Shown: positions 33,431 through 42,735 of the stretch, piece after piece | How the letters are laid out: the number at the start of each line of letters is the position of its first letter | How positions within the stretch are numbered: position 1 is the stretch's first letter | Assembly (NCBI GenBank): GCA_946487795.1 | Contig: CAMLUN010000004.1 | Coordinates: 1 to 56,728 of the forward strand | From: an uncultured Lactobacillus sp. | GTDB taxonomy: Bacteria > Bacillota > Bacilli > Lactobacillales > Lactobacillaceae | Direction: 5' to 3' | DNA: 56,728 bases | Notes under the pieces: model-generated | What the model saw: the letters and a program-made list of their open reading frames with translations, nothing else | What the model was told of the DNA's origin: nothing | Databases searched by the model: none | Program-made: the position numbers and the translations under genes

Positions 33431-33778
33431 CTATCGTTCTGTAACAACCACTGTAATATGACTAGTCCGCTTGTTAATTGGAGAAGCAGAACCCTTTGCA
33501 CGAGGACGGAACCGTTTAAGAGTTGGTCCTTCGTTAGCAAAGGCTTCACTTACAACTAATGAAGCACGATCTAAGTCGAAATTGTTTTCAGCGTTTGCAA
33601 CAGCAGATTTTAATACTTTTTCAACATCTGAAGCGGCACCACGAGGGGTGAACTTCAAAATAGCAAATGCTTCGGCAACACTCTTGCCACGAATGGCATC
33701 TAATACAAGACGAACCTTACGAGCAGAAACCCGTACCATCTTGGCAGTAGCCTTAGCTGACGTAATGTTTTCAGCCAT
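33431..33778 (-). CDS. rplV: 50S ribosomal protein L22
   Basis: L22 (115 residues) has a beta-hairpin that lines the peptide exit tunnel and is the target of some macrolide resistance mutations. The hairpin tip [20 protein letters not shown] shows no deletion or duplication. Confidence 0.98.
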
Positions 33779-33795
33779 ATGTTATTTCACCCTCC

Positions 33796-34074
33796 TTACT
33801 TACCTGTCTTCTTGTCATCAGAAGCATGACCATGGAAAGTCCGAGTAGGAACAAATTCACCTAACTTGTGACCAACCATGTCTTCTTGTACGTAAACTGG
33901 CACGTGCTTCCGACCATCATATACTGCAAATGTGTAACCAATAAAACTTGGGAAAATGGTAGAACGACGTGACCATGTCTTGATGACAGTCTTCTTTTCA
34001 GAACCTTCTTGCTCCTTAACCTTCTTCAGTAATGAAGCATCAGCGAAAGGTCCTTTTTTCAAACTACGACCCAT
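33796..34074 (-). CDS. rpsS: 30S ribosomal protein S19
   Basis: S19 (92 residues) binds the 30S head with S13. [19 protein letters not shown] and [16 protein letters not shown] are the signatures. Confidence 0.98.
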   Translation of the reverse strand: MGRSLKKGPFADASLLKKVKEQEGSEKKTVIKTWSRRSTIFPSFIGYTFAVYDGRKHVPVYVQEDMVGHKLGEFVPTRTFHGHASDDKKTGK

Positions 34075-34114
34075 TTAGTGTACCTCCTCTCGGGTATTAG
34101 AACGTATATAAATA

Positions 34115-34960
34115 TTAACGAGTATGTGGACCGCGCTTCCGACCACGAACAATGAACTTGTTTGAACGAGCTTTGTGTGAACGGGTCTTCTTACCAACAG
34201 TCTTCTTACCCCATGGAGAAAGAGGAGATGGTAAACCAACTGGTTGCTTACCTTCACCACCACCATGTGGGTGATCGTTAGGGTTCATAACAGAACCACG
34301 AACGTGTGGACGTTGACCAGCATAACGAGTACGACCAGCCTTACCTTTAATAATCAAGGCGTGTTCATCATTACCAACAGTACCGATAGTAGCACGGCAA
34401 GTAGCAAGGACCATACGAACTTCACCAGAAGAAAGACGTACTAATACGTATTTTTCTTCCTTACCAAGTAATTGAGCTGAGGCACCAGCTGAACGAGCAA
34501 GTTGACCACCCTTACCTGGTTTTAATTCAATGTTGTGAATAACAGTACCAACTGGAATGTTCTTTAAAGGAAGAGCATTACCAACCTTGATATCAGCATC
34601 AGGACCAGATTGAACGGTCATGCCAACCTTCAAGCCCTTAGGTGCGATGATGTATGATTTAGTACCATCAGCGTAAACAAGTAAAGCAATATTTGCAGTA
34701 CGATTTGGATCGTATTCAATTGCCTTAACAGTTGCTGGAACATCATCTTTAATTCGCTTAAAGTCAATAATACGGTATTGACGCTTTGTACCACCACCAC
34801 GGTGACGAACAGTAATATGACCATAACTGTTACGACCAGCAGTGTGCTTTAACGGAGCCAATAATGACTTTTCAGGTGTTGTCTTCGTGATTTCAGCGAA
34901 GTCGTAACCGTTCATATTACGGCGACCGTTAGTGGTTGCTTTATATTTACGAATTCCCAC
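34115..34960 (-). CDS. rplB: 50S ribosomal protein L2
   Basis: L2 (281 residues) is one of the most conserved ribosomal proteins and is needed for subunit joining and peptidyl transfer. The GTG start (34958-34960) follows GGAGG. The C-terminal segment [20 protein letters not shown] contains the conserved histidine near the active site. Confidence 0.98.
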
Positions 34961-34985
34961 TGTTTTTTCCTCCTTTTTTTAATGA

Positions 34986-35282
34986 TTAGTTTTCGTTGTT
35001 GTCGTTAAACAACTTAATTTCATTTGAGTCGGCAGATAAAGTAACAATAGCCTTACGACGACGCTTAGTGTATCCTTCGTAACGACCTTGGCGCTTTAAC
35101 TTACCTTTTACATTCATAATGTTAACTTTTACAACTTTAACGCCAAAAATTTCTTCAACAGCATTTTTAACTTGTGTCTTAGTTGCTCGTAAATCAACAT
35201 CAAAAGTGTAACGCTTGTTGTCCATACCAGCCATTGAAGCTTCAGTAACTACTGGACGTAAAATAATGTCGCGTGCTTCCAT
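34986..35282 (-). CDS. rplW: 50S ribosomal protein L23
   Basis: L23 (98 residues) is the tunnel-exit docking site for trigger factor and SRP. Its ATG overlaps the rplD stop by one base, so translation is probably coupled. [13 protein letters not shown] and [17 protein letters not shown]-like segments mark the family. Confidence 0.98.
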
Positions 35283-35905
35283 TATGCGAGCACCTCCTCT
35301 ACTTGAGAAAGAGCTGACTTAGTGATAACAATCTTTTGGTTATCAACAACGTTCAAGATGTTAACACCTGCTGGAGTAACAACTGTAGCATTAGCTAAGT
35401 TACGTGCTGATAAAGCAGCATTCTTGTCGTCATCAGTAACAACAACTAATGTCTTTTCAGCAACGTTTAAGTTACCCATAACATCAGCGAATTCCTTTGT
35501 CTTTGGTGCATCAAAGTTTAATGCATCAACTACTACAAAGCTGTTATCAAGAACCTTTTGGGAAAGGGCAGACTTGATTGCAAGTTGACGAACCTTACGA
35601 GGAAGGCTGTACTTATATGAACGTGGAGTAGGTCCAAAAACAATACCACCACCACGGAATTGTGGAGAACGGATAGAACCTTGACGAGCACGACCAGTAC
35701 CCTTTTGACGCCATGGCTTCTTACCACCACCGCTAACTGCAGAACGATTCTTTACAGCATGTGTACCTTGACGTAATGAAGCACGTTGACGCAAAATTGC
35801 ATCAAATACAACATTTTCATTTGGTTCAACACCAAATACTGCATCGTTTAATTCAACAGTACCGTTTTGGCTACCATCTTGTTTATACAAATTAACGCTA
35901 GTCAT
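35282..35905 (-). CDS. rplD: 50S ribosomal protein L4
   Basis: L4 (207 residues) reaches into the peptide exit tunnel by a loop (about 45-95, [20 protein letters not shown]). In gamma-proteobacteria L4 also represses the S10 operon through its leader; that mechanism is not known to extend to Firmicutes. Confidence 0.98.
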
Positions 35906-35926
35906 TATTTACTTCCTCCTTTCTTC

Positions 35927-36586
35927 TTATTTGTTGTGTTGTTTGCTAAGACTCTTCTTAGTATTAGCCTTAACTGAGTTCTTAATAGTTACGTAAGACT
36001 TGTTTGCACCAGGAACATTACCCTTGATGAGTAATACGTTGTTGTCAAGATCAACCTTAACAACTTGTAAGTGTTGCATGGTAACAGTCTTGCCACCCAT
36101 ACGACCAGGGAGCTTCATGCCCTTGAAAACCCGGTTGATAATGGCACCCAATGAACCGGGACGACGGTGGTAACGAGAACCGTGTGCCATAGGTCCACGA
36201 GATTGGTTATCCTTATGGATGTTACCTTGGTAACCATGACCCTTGGTAGTACCCGTAACGTCGACAGTTTCACCTTCTGCGAAAACGTCAGCCTTAACTT
36301 CGTCTCCGACTTTAATGTCCCCTAATTCAGCGTCGCGGATTTCACCGATGAAGCGCTTAGGGGTCGTGTTTGCTTTTGCTGCATGACCTTGTTCAGGCTT
36401 GTTGCTCAAAACTTCCCGCTTGTCATCAAAACCAAGTTGTACAGCACTGTAACCATCGTTTTCAACGGTCTTAATTTGCATTACAACGTTTGGTGTAACA
36501 TCGATAACAGTAACTGGAACTAATTCACCATTGTCAGTGAATACTTGAGTCATTCCAACCTTTTTACCTAAGATTCCTTTGGTCAT
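35927..36586 (-). CDS. rplC: 50S ribosomal protein L3
   Basis: L3 (219 residues) is an assembly initiator that approaches the peptidyl-transferase centre. [16 protein letters not shown] and [14 protein letters not shown] are diagnostic; the glutamine in the second segment's neighbourhood is the usual methylation site in E. coli. Confidence 0.98.
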   Translation of the reverse strand: MTKGILGKKVGMTQVFTDNGELVPVTVIDVTPNVVMQIKTVENDGYSAVQLGFDDKREVLSNKPEQGHAAKANTTPKRFIGEIRDAELGDIKVGDEVKADVFAEGETVDVTGTTKGHGYQGNIHKDNQSRGPMAHGSRYHRRPGSLGAIINRVFKGMKLPGRMGGKTVTMQHLQVVKVDLDNNVLLIKGNVPGANKSYVTIKNSVKANTKKSLSKQHNK

Positions 36587-36634
36587 GAGTACACCTCCAA
36601 TTTTATGTTTTATGTATTATTCTTATTCTAATAA

Positions 36635-36943
36635 TTAAAGCTTAATTTCAATATCAACACCACTAGGAAGATCGAGCTTCATTAATGAATCAACGGTCTT
36701 AGGTGTTGGGTCAACAATATCGATTAAACGCTTGTGTGTGCGCATTTCGAACTGCTCCCGTGACTTCTTAAATTTGTGTGGTGAACGGATAACAGTATAG
36801 ATAGTCCGTTCAGTTGGTAATGGAATAGGACCTGAAATTTGAGCACCTGTCCGCTTAGCGGTTTCAACAATCTTATCAGCAGATTGATCTAAAATACGGT
36901 GTTCATAAGCCTTTAACCGAATACGAATCTTTTGTTTTGCCAT
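36635..36943 (-). CDS. rpsJ: 30S ribosomal protein S10
   Basis: S10 (102 residues) binds the 30S head and, as NusE, the antitermination complex. [20 protein letters not shown] and the loop [19 protein letters not shown] are present. It is the first gene of the S10-spc array and follows a leader of about 160 bases. Confidence 0.98.
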
Positions 36944-37105
36944 TATGTTCCCTCCTTCGTCAGATTTAAAATTTGACTAGCTCCGCGGAAATTACCGCCA
37001 CATCCTGTGGCAAAGCGGCCGGGTGTGTCGCAACCTTCCGCATCAACGCTTCGCAGCTTTCACTTAATAGGGGGTAAGGCAAATCTACCTCCAAAGCTCA
37101 AGCAC
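36944..37105 (-). ncRNA. Structured 5' leader of the S10 operon
   Basis: The predicted transcript from the 37112-37140 promoter has about 160 untranslated bases, G/C-rich against an AT-rich background. A clear hairpin is GCCAC-AGGAT-GTGGC (36997-37011), inside a wider CCGC...GCGG pairing. Further GCGAAGCGTTGATGCGGAAGG-type sequence upstream can fold as well. A ribosomal-protein-binding regulatory RNA is likely but unproven. Confidence 0.5.
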
Positions 37106-37111
37106 TTATCC

Positions 37112-37140
37112 ATAATACTAAAGAAACGTAATTAGATCAA
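37112..37140 (-). promoter_or_regulatory. Predicted sigma-A promoter of the S10-spc operon
   Basis: TTGATC (37135-37140) and TATTAT (37112-37117) are 17 bases apart on the minus strand. The DNA from 37141 to 37308 upstream is AT-rich and shows nothing else I can name. Confidence 0.7.
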
Positions 37141-37308
37141 GGGAAATTTTCGAATATTTTCAATTGAAATATTTTTGTAAAATTTTCTTCCTAAGTTAGT
37201 TAAAAATTAGCGATACTAAAATACCATTAATTTTTCTGATGTATTAAAAAGTAATTTATTTGTTTTGACGAAATTCATTAAAATGCTTTTTGAATTTTTA
37301 TCATCAAA

Positions 37309-37342
37309 CAAAAAAGAACTACAGTAATCAAACTGTAGCTCT
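37309..37342 (-). terminator. Intrinsic terminator after fusA
   Basis: AGAGCTACAGT and ACTGTAGTTCT form an 11-base stem (one G-U) with a six-base loop, then TTTTTTG on the minus strand. It ends the str operon and separates it from the S10 promoter. Confidence 0.88.
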
Positions 37343-37372
37343 TTGATGGACTTGAGATCACAATGTCAATAA

Positions 37373-39460
37373 TTAGTTATTGCCACCGTTTTTCTTAATA
37401 ATATCTTCTTGAACAGACTTAGGAACAGCTGAGTAGTGATCGAAAGTCATAGTGAAGGTACCACGACCTTGTGTTGCTGAACGCAATGCAGTAGCGTATC
37501 CAAACATTTCAGAAAGTGGAACAAATGAGTGGATTAATTGAGCATTACCACGTTCTTCCATACCATCAATGGTACCACGACGAGCTGTTACTTGACCCAT
37601 AACATCACCCATGTTGTCTTGTGGTACAACAATGTCAACCTTCATAATTGGTTCAAGGATAACAGGATCTGCTTTCTTAGCAGCATTCTTAAGTGCTAAT
37701 GATGCAGCAACCTTAAAGGCGGCTTCACTAGAGTCGACTTCGTGGTAACTACCATCATAAAGTTTAGCATGCATGTCAACAAGTGGGTAACCTGCAAGAA
37801 CACCATTTTGCATAGCTTCCTTTAATCCTTGTTCAACAGCAGGGATAAATTCACGAGGAACAACACCACCAACGATGGCATCTTCAAATTCGAATCCTTC
37901 CCCTTCTTTAAGTGGTGTAAATTCGATCCATACATCACCGTATTGACCTTTACCACCAGATTGACGAACAAACTTACCTTGAGCACTTGCAGTCTTAGTA
38001 AATGCTTCACGGTATGAAACTTGTGGCTTACCAACAGTAACTTCAGCGTGGAATTCCCGACGAAGACGTTCAACAATAATGTCCAAGTGAAGCTCACCCA
38101 TACCAGCAATTAAAGTTTCACCAGTTTCAGGATTAGTTTCAGCCTTGAATGTTGGGTCTTCTTCAGCAAGCTTTTGAAGACCCTTGTCCATCTTATCTTG
38201 GTCCGCCTTAGACTTAGGTTCTACAGAAACTTGGATAACAGGTTCTGGGAAGTCCATTGATTCAAGTTGAAGTGGATGGTCAGGATCAGTTAATGAATCA
38301 CCAGTAGTAGTGTTCTTCAAACCAATAGCAGCAGCAATATCACCAGAGAATACTTCTGGAATTTCTTGTTGTTGGTTAGAGTGCATTTGAAGCAAACGAC
38401 CGATACGTTCACGCTTGTCCTTAGTAGCATTAAGAACGTATGAACCTGATTGAAGTGAACCAGTGTAAACACGTAAGAATGTCAAACGACCAACGAATGG
38501 GTCAGTAGCAATCTTAAATGCTAAGGCAGCAAATGGCTTATCATCACCAGCTGTTAATTCAATTTCATTTCCATCAGCATCATGAGCAACGAATGGCTTA
38601 ACATCAAGTGGTGATGGAAGATAATCAATAACAGCATCAAGCATCATTTGAATACCTTTATCCTTGTAAGCTGAACCAGCTAATACAGGGAAAATTTGTT
38701 CTTCCAAAGTACCTTTACGAATAGCTGCTTTGATTTCATCAACAGAAATTTCTTCACCTTCAAGGTACTTTTCCATTAAGTTATCGTCAATATCAGCTAA
38801 TGTTTCAACCATTTCGTCATGACGCTTTTGCGCTTCTTCCTTCATATCATCAGGAATCTCAACAGTATCCCAGTTAGTACCGAGCTTATCTTCGTCATAA
38901 ACATAGGCAACCATCTTAACAAGGTCAACTAAACCGATAAAGTCATCTTCAGCACCAATTGGCATTTGAATAGGAAGAGGAGTAACATTCAAACGGTCTT
39001 TAATAGTTTGAACTGAGTAATCAAAGTTAGCACCGATCTTATCCATCTTGTTCGCAAAAACGATCCGTGGAACGTTAAATTGGTCAGCTTGACGCCAAAC
39101 AGTTTCTGTTTGTGGTTCAACACCAGCTTGAGCATCAAGAACGGTTACAGCACCATCAAGAACACGTAATGCACGTTCAACTTCGACAGTAAAGTCCACG
39201 TGTCCTGGAGTATCAATGATGTTGATCCGGTTATCTTTCCAAACAGCAGTAGTAGCTGCTGACGTGATAGTAATACCACGTTCCTTTTCTTCATCCATCC
39301 AGTCCATTTGTGAAGCACCATCATGGGTTTCACCAATTTTGTGAATCTTACCAGTGTAATATAGAATCCGCTCAGTTGCAGTCGTCTTACCGGCATCAAT
39401 ATGTGCCATGATACCGATGTTACGAGTCTTAGCAAGTGGGTATTCACGTTTATTAGCCAT
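37373..39460 (-). CDS. fusA: Translation elongation factor G
   Basis: EF-G (695 residues) is the GTPase that drives tRNA-mRNA translocation and, with RRF, ribosome recycling. The G domain shows AHIDAGKTT (about 19-27), DTPGHVDF and NKMD, with the usual domains II-V behind. It is normal in length. Codons are strongly biased, as in other highly expressed genes here. A terminator and a possible second promoter precede it after rpsG. Confidence 0.98.
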   Translation of the reverse strand: MANKREYPLAKTRNIGIMAHIDAGKTTATERILYYTGKIHKIGETHDGASQMDWMDEEKERGITITSAATTAVWKDNRINIIDTPGHVDFTVEVERALRVLDGAVTVLDAQAGVEPQTETVWRQADQFNVPRIVFANKMDKIGANFDYSVQTIKDRLNVTPLPIQMPIGAEDDFIGLVDLVKMVAYVYDEDKLGTNWDTVEIPDDMKEEAQKRHDEMVETLADIDDNLMEKYLEGEEISVDEIKAAIRKGTLEEQIFPVLAGSAYKDKGIQMMLDAVIDYLPSPLDVKPFVAHDADGNEIELTAGDDKPFAALAFKIATDPFVGRLTFLRVYTGSLQSGSYVLNATKDKRERIGRLLQMHSNQQQEIPEVFSGDIAAAIGLKNTTTGDSLTDPDHPLQLESMDFPEPVIQVSVEPKSKADQDKMDKGLQKLAEEDPTFKAETNPETGETLIAGMGELHLDIIVERLRREFHAEVTVGKPQVSYREAFTKTASAQGKFVRQSGGKGQYGDVWIEFTPLKEGEGFEFEDAIVGGVVPREFIPAVEQGLKEAMQNGVLAGYPLVDMHAKLYDGSYHEVDSSEAAFKVAASLALKNAAKKADPVILEPIMKVDIVVPQDNMGDVMGQVTARRGTIDGMEERGNAQLIHSFVPLSEMFGYATALRSATQGRGTFTMTFDHYSAVPKSVQEDIIKKNGGNN

Positions 39461-39498
39461 CTTAAAAGAGTATCTCCTTCCGAAATATGGTTATCCTT

Positions 39499-39504
39499 AT
39501 TTTA
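39499..39504 (-). promoter_or_regulatory. Possible extended -10 promoter of fusA
   Basis: TGGTAAAAT on the minus strand lies directly after the rpsG-fusA terminator and about 38 bases before the fusA ATG. No -35 fits, because that position lies within the terminator stem. Confidence 0.4.
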
Positions 39505-39514
39505 CCATTATTTT

Positions 39515-39555
39515 CAAAAAGGGGTGACGTAATCGATGTTTGAACGTCACCCCTT
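39515..39555 (-). terminator. Intrinsic terminator between rpsG and fusA
   Basis: AAGGGGTGACGT and ACGTCACCCCTT form a perfect 12-base-pair stem with a 13-base loop, followed by TTTTTG on the minus strand. It lies inside the str operon and should let only part of the rpsL-rpsG transcripts enter fusA. Confidence 0.85.
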
Positions 39556-39598
39556 CACTGAAACTAGTTAAATAACCAGAATCAAATGACAGTGATTA

Positions 39599-40069
39599 TT
39601 ACCAGCGGTAGTGTGCGAATGCACGGTTGGCTTCTGCCATACGGTGCGTATCTTCACGCTTTTTAACTGAAGCTCCAGTATTGTTTGAAGCATCGATGAT
39701 TTCACGTGCAAGACGTTCAACCATTGTATGTTCACCGCGCAAACGTGCGTATTGAACAATCCAACGAAGACCTAATGTAGTACGACGGTCTGGACGAACT
39801 TCAATCGGAACTTGGTAGTTAGAACCACCAACACGACGAGCCTTAACTTCCAAGACAGGCATAACATTTTCCATTGCTTGTTGGAATACTTCAACTGGAT
39901 CATTACCAGTTTCGTTCTTAATTTCATCAAAAGCAGCGTATAAAATCTTAGTAGCAGTTCCACGCTTACCATCAATCATTAAGTGATCAATTAAGCTAGT
40001 AACCAACTTTGAGTTGTACATTGGATCTGGTAAAATTTCACGCTTTTGTACATGTCCTTTACGTGGCAT
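39599..40069 (-). CDS. rpsG: 30S ribosomal protein S7
   Basis: S7 (156 residues) nucleates assembly of the 30S head and lines the E site. [20 protein letters not shown] and the [11 protein letters not shown] segment are diagnostic. It is 21 bases after rpsL. In E. coli S7 is the repressor of the str operon. Confidence 0.98.
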   Translation of the reverse strand: MPRKGHVQKREILPDPMYNSKLVTSLIDHLMIDGKRGTATKILYAAFDEIKNETGNDPVEVFQQAMENVMPVLEVKARRVGGSNYQVPIEVRPDRRTTLGLRWIVQYARLRGEHTMVERLAREIIDASNNTGASVKKREDTHRMAEANRAFAHYRW

Positions 40070-40090
40070 TACTTAATCCCTCCTAATATT

Positions 40091-40510
40091 TTACTTCTTG
40101 TCCTTAGGCTTCTTGGTACCGTACTTAGAACGTGATTGCATCCGTCCTTCAACACCGGCAGTATCAAGAGTACCACGAACGATGTGGTAACGAACCCCAG
40201 GCAAATCCTTAACACGACCACCACGAATTAAAACAACTGAGTGTTCTTGGAGGTTGTGTCCAATACCAGGAATGTAAGCAGTAACTTCGATTAAGTTTGA
40301 AAGACGTACACGGGCGTACTTCCGTAAAGCTGAGTTAGGCTTCTTAGGAGTCATAGTACCCACACGAGTAGCAACTCCACGCTTTTGTGGTGATGGAGTC
40401 TTAATTTCTTCTTTCTTGAAAGTGTTGTAAACATAACCAAGAGCTGGTGACTTTGACTTGCCCTTGTGGCTCTTACGGCCTTTACGTACCAATTGGTTAA
40501 TGGTTGGCAT
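40091..40510 (-). CDS. rpsL: 30S ribosomal protein S12
   Basis: S12 (139 residues) is the decoding-centre protein. [11 protein letters not shown] and [18 protein letters not shown] keep the lysines and proline at the streptomycin positions, so no classical resistance change is seen. It heads the str operon behind a leader of about 147 bases. Confidence 0.98.
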   Translation of the reverse strand: MPTINQLVRKGRKSHKGKSKSPALGYVYNTFKKEEIKTPSPQKRGVATRVGTMTPKKPNSALRKYARVRLSNLIEVTAYIPGIGHNLQEHSVVLIRGGRVKDLPGVRYHIVRGTLDTAGVEGRMQSRSKYGTKKPKDKK

Positions 40511-40657
40511 TATTTTTTCCCCTTCCTTAATTTAAGTCCACACATCCAGGCGGTTCTTTTTTATGGATAAAAAAAGTCCTGTATGTATTTATACAATTTT
40601 TGTGCCTTCGTTGACGCATCTGCCCAACGACAGACACTCCGTTGCTAAAAAAGCACC
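40511..40657 (-). ncRNA. Structured 5' leader of the str operon
   Basis: The predicted transcript has an outer pairing GTGCTTT/AAGGCAC closing about 55 bases. Inside, CAACG (40640-40644), CGTTG (40625-40629) and CAACG (40609-40613) can form two competing hairpins. Nearer the gene, an A/T-rich stem (CTTTTTTA/TAAAAAAG, about 40558-40580) lies inside a CAGG/CCTG pairing. This may be an autoregulatory site for a str protein; I know of no described family. Confidence 0.5.
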
Positions 40658-40663
40658 TTAAAT

Positions 40664-40692
40664 AGATTATCATGCTCACAAATGAATGTCAA
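40664..40692 (-). promoter_or_regulatory. Predicted sigma-A promoter of the str operon
   Basis: TTGACA (40687-40692, perfect) and TAATCT (40664-40669) are 17 bases apart on the minus strand. The remaining DNA to the plus-strand gene at 40778 is AT-rich. Confidence 0.75.
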
Positions 40693-40777
40693 CGTATCCT
40701 TATCGATTTCTTTTAAATCGTTAATTTAAAAGTGAATTTCATTAAAAATTACGTATTTATTTATTGGGAGGTTTTTC

Positions 40778-41452
40778 ATGTTAGTTTTATTATTTTTATT
40801 TGGTGCTTCTGTCGCTTCATTTATTACTTCTTGTTGCTATCGTCTAGGCAATAATTGCTCTTTAATCATTCCTCAGCGGTCATATTGTGACAATTGCCAT
40901 TCTATTTTGCGATGGTGGCATCTCATCCCTATTTTTAGTTTTATCATCCTTCGCGGTCAATGCTTTTATTGTAAACAAAAAATTAGTTTATATCTGCCTG
41001 TAATTGAATTCTTATCCGGGATTGCTTTTATCACTTTCATCAGCTATGAACCTATTCATGACTTAATCATTCTTCTCTTTCTCACTAGCTTAATCTTCTT
41101 AACTTCTACTGATTTTTTTAGTCATGTAATCTATTCCTATTCACTATTGGGACTATTTCCTATTTCCTTATTATCCATTCCACAAAATTATTTTTACAAT
41201 TTGATTTTTGCCTGTATTCTAGCAGTCAGTTTACTATTGTTCACTATTTTTACTAAGACACTAGGAATTGGTGATATTGAATTTTTATTTGTAATATGTC
41301 TGATATGGGGATGGTACCAAACACTCATAATTATCCAATGGAGTTCTTTAATCATGCTATTCATCTTTTTGTTTACAAGAAAAAAGAAACTACCATTTAT
41401 CCCCGCACTAGCTTTCACTACTATTCTGTGTCTTCTTATACAAGGCTGTTAA
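40778..41452 (+). CDS. Type IV prepilin peptidase (ComC-like)
   Basis: This 224-residue integral membrane aspartic protease trims and usually methylates prepilin-like proteins. In lactobacilli its substrates are the ComG pseudopilins of the DNA-uptake machine. Seen are an N-terminal segment GASVASFITSCCYRLG, two CxxC pairs (CDNCH and CYCK) in the first cytosolic loop, the first catalytic Asp in TSTDFFSH and the second in LGIGDIEF, plus six to seven hydrophobic helices. GGGAGG lies eight bases before the ATG. It is alone on the plus strand between the str genes and the DUF998-like gene; no comG genes are next to it. Confidence 0.88.
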   Translation: MLVLLFLFGASVASFITSCCYRLGNNCSLIIPQRSYCDNCHSILRWWHLIPIFSFIILRGQCFYCKQKISLYLPVIEFLSGIAFITFISYEPIHDLIILLFLTSLIFLTSTDFFSHVIYSYSLLGLFPISLLSIPQNYFYNLIFACILAVSLLLFTIFTKTLGIGDIEFLFVICLIWGWYQTLIIIQWSSLIMLFIFLFTRKKKLPFIPALAFTTILCLLIQGC

Positions 41453-41457
41453 AAAAT

Positions 41458-41483
41458 AAAAGACCAGGATACCCTAGTCTTTT
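41458..41483. terminator. Bidirectional terminator between convergent genes
   Basis: AAAAGACCAGG and CCTAGTCTTTT pair over 11 positions with one mismatch around a short loop. T runs follow on both strands. It serves the prepilin peptidase on the plus strand and the membrane protein gene on the minus strand. Confidence 0.8.
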
Positions 41484-41490
41484 ACAATAT

Positions 41491-42666
41491 TTAATTAGTA
41501 TCATCTTTTACTGGTTTGAGTTTTACTACAAATAAGTTTTGCCCAAATTGAGCGAGGTTTTCAATATTTTGTAGTAATAAGAGCAACCAAGAAAAAGCTA
41601 AGCCAAATTCAAATAATTCGAATGCAGTTAAAGAAAGATAATCAGTTAACTTAAAAACAATATATTCGATACTCATTGCGGCTCCAATCGTATAAGAAAT
41701 CACCAAAAATTGTTTAGTGACTTCGGGTAGAACCCACCTAATAACTACAATCAGAATTAGCATAATATAAACAAGCCACATTGAAATTCTGTCATGTAAA
41801 ACGTGAAATTCTGGATTATTGGGAAAAAGACCAATAGAAGCAATACAGATAGCTAGCATAATTAACAGCCACCGCAATACTTGAATTTTATAACCATGAT
41901 ACCGACGTTGAATATTTACAAACAAGTAATCAACTAAAGCAATCATTAGTAATCCAGTAAAAATCAAAGTTATATTAAATTGCAAACTGGTGGAATTTTT
42001 TGCCGTTCCTAAAAAACTAAAATTATAACGCCACCAATCTCGTTTAGAATTCGTCAGCATTGAAAAAAGCATTCCACCAATGATCATTATTGTTAATAAA
42101 TTGGTGATAACTCCCGATGATAATGTTAAAGCCAAGTTAATCATAATATAATTTATTGCCGCAATAATTACAAATACAAAAGCAGTTGCTGTATAAATAT
42201 CAAACCGTGCATCCTTAAACATCTGGCCAAATAACCAAAAAATTGCCGATAGTGAGAATGCAATGATTAGTCCACATGCAATCGTAATTGTTGGCAAACT
42301 CCGCCAATGAAAATCCTTGCTGGGCCCTTTTCCGAGAATTTTAGTAATAATAAAAGTTATCAAAAACGATAGGATTCCACTACATACTCCTAAGATTAAT
42401 GCACCATTAGCAATGGAATAATCATCACCTGTTATCGGGACCGTGTTAATTTTTCTGGCGCTAAAAAAAGCTAAAAATATTGCAGCTAAAATAATTGAAG
42501 GAATCACATACCAGAAAATGTTAATTTTAGGTAGTTGATCACTCACATTTATTGGACGGATGTTAATTTGTTTATGATTAACACTAAGAGAGAGCTCTTC
42601 GTTCGTAGAGAAGTCTGTCTTTTTAAATGCTGAGTCAGGAATTTCTATCTGATATTTTTTTGCCAA
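41491..42666 (-). CDS. DUF998-like integral membrane protein of unknown function
   Basis: This 391-residue protein has a cytosolic-looking N terminus of about 45 residues, then about ten hydrophobic helices. FSFLGTAKNSTSLQFNITLIFTG-like sequence (around 215-240) and GLFPNNPEFHVLHDRIS (around 285-300) resemble the DUF998 family. The TTG start follows AGGTGA. No function is known. It lies 22 bases after the rpoC terminator with no evident promoter of its own, so expression may come from readthrough of rpoBC. Confidence 0.7.
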   Translation of the reverse strand: MAKKYQIEIPDSAFKKTDFSTNEELSLSVNHKQINIRPINVSDQLPKINIFWYVIPSIILAAIFLAFFSARKINTVPITGDDYSIANGALILGVCSGILSFLITFIITKILGKGPSKDFHWRSLPTITIACGLIIAFSLSAIFWLFGQMFKDARFDIYTATAFVFVIIAAINYIMINLALTLSSGVITNLLTIMIIGGMLFSMLTNSKRDWWRYNFSFLGTAKNSTSLQFNITLIFTGLLMIALVDYLFVNIQRRYHGYKIQVLRWLLIMLAICIASIGLFPNNPEFHVLHDRISMWLVYIMLILIVVIRWVLPEVTKQFLVISYTIGAAMSIEYIVFKLTDYLSLTAFELFEFGLAFSWLLLLLQNIENLAQFGQNLFVVKLKPVKDDTN

Positions 42667-42687
42667 GTAATCACCTCATTTTAAACT

Positions 42688-42730
42688 AAAAAGGCAATGG
42701 CCCCTTCACAGGTTAACCATTGCCTTTTTT
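42688..42730 (-). terminator. Intrinsic terminator after rpoC
   Basis: AAAGGCAATGG and CCATTGCCTTT form a perfect 11-base-pair stem with a loop of about 17 bases. TTTT runs follow on both strands, so it may work in both directions. Confidence 0.88.
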
Positions 42731-42735
42731 ATAAA

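Noticed and set aside
28329-40510. Antibiotic-resistance changes in rpsE, rplV, rpsL and rpoB
   Set aside because: The spectinomycin loop, the L22 hairpin, the S12 streptomycin positions and the rifampicin region all look wild type by eye.
41194-41418. Minus-strand open frame opposite the prepilin peptidase
   Set aside because: It is antisense to the conserved GxGD catalytic region and has no family resemblance.
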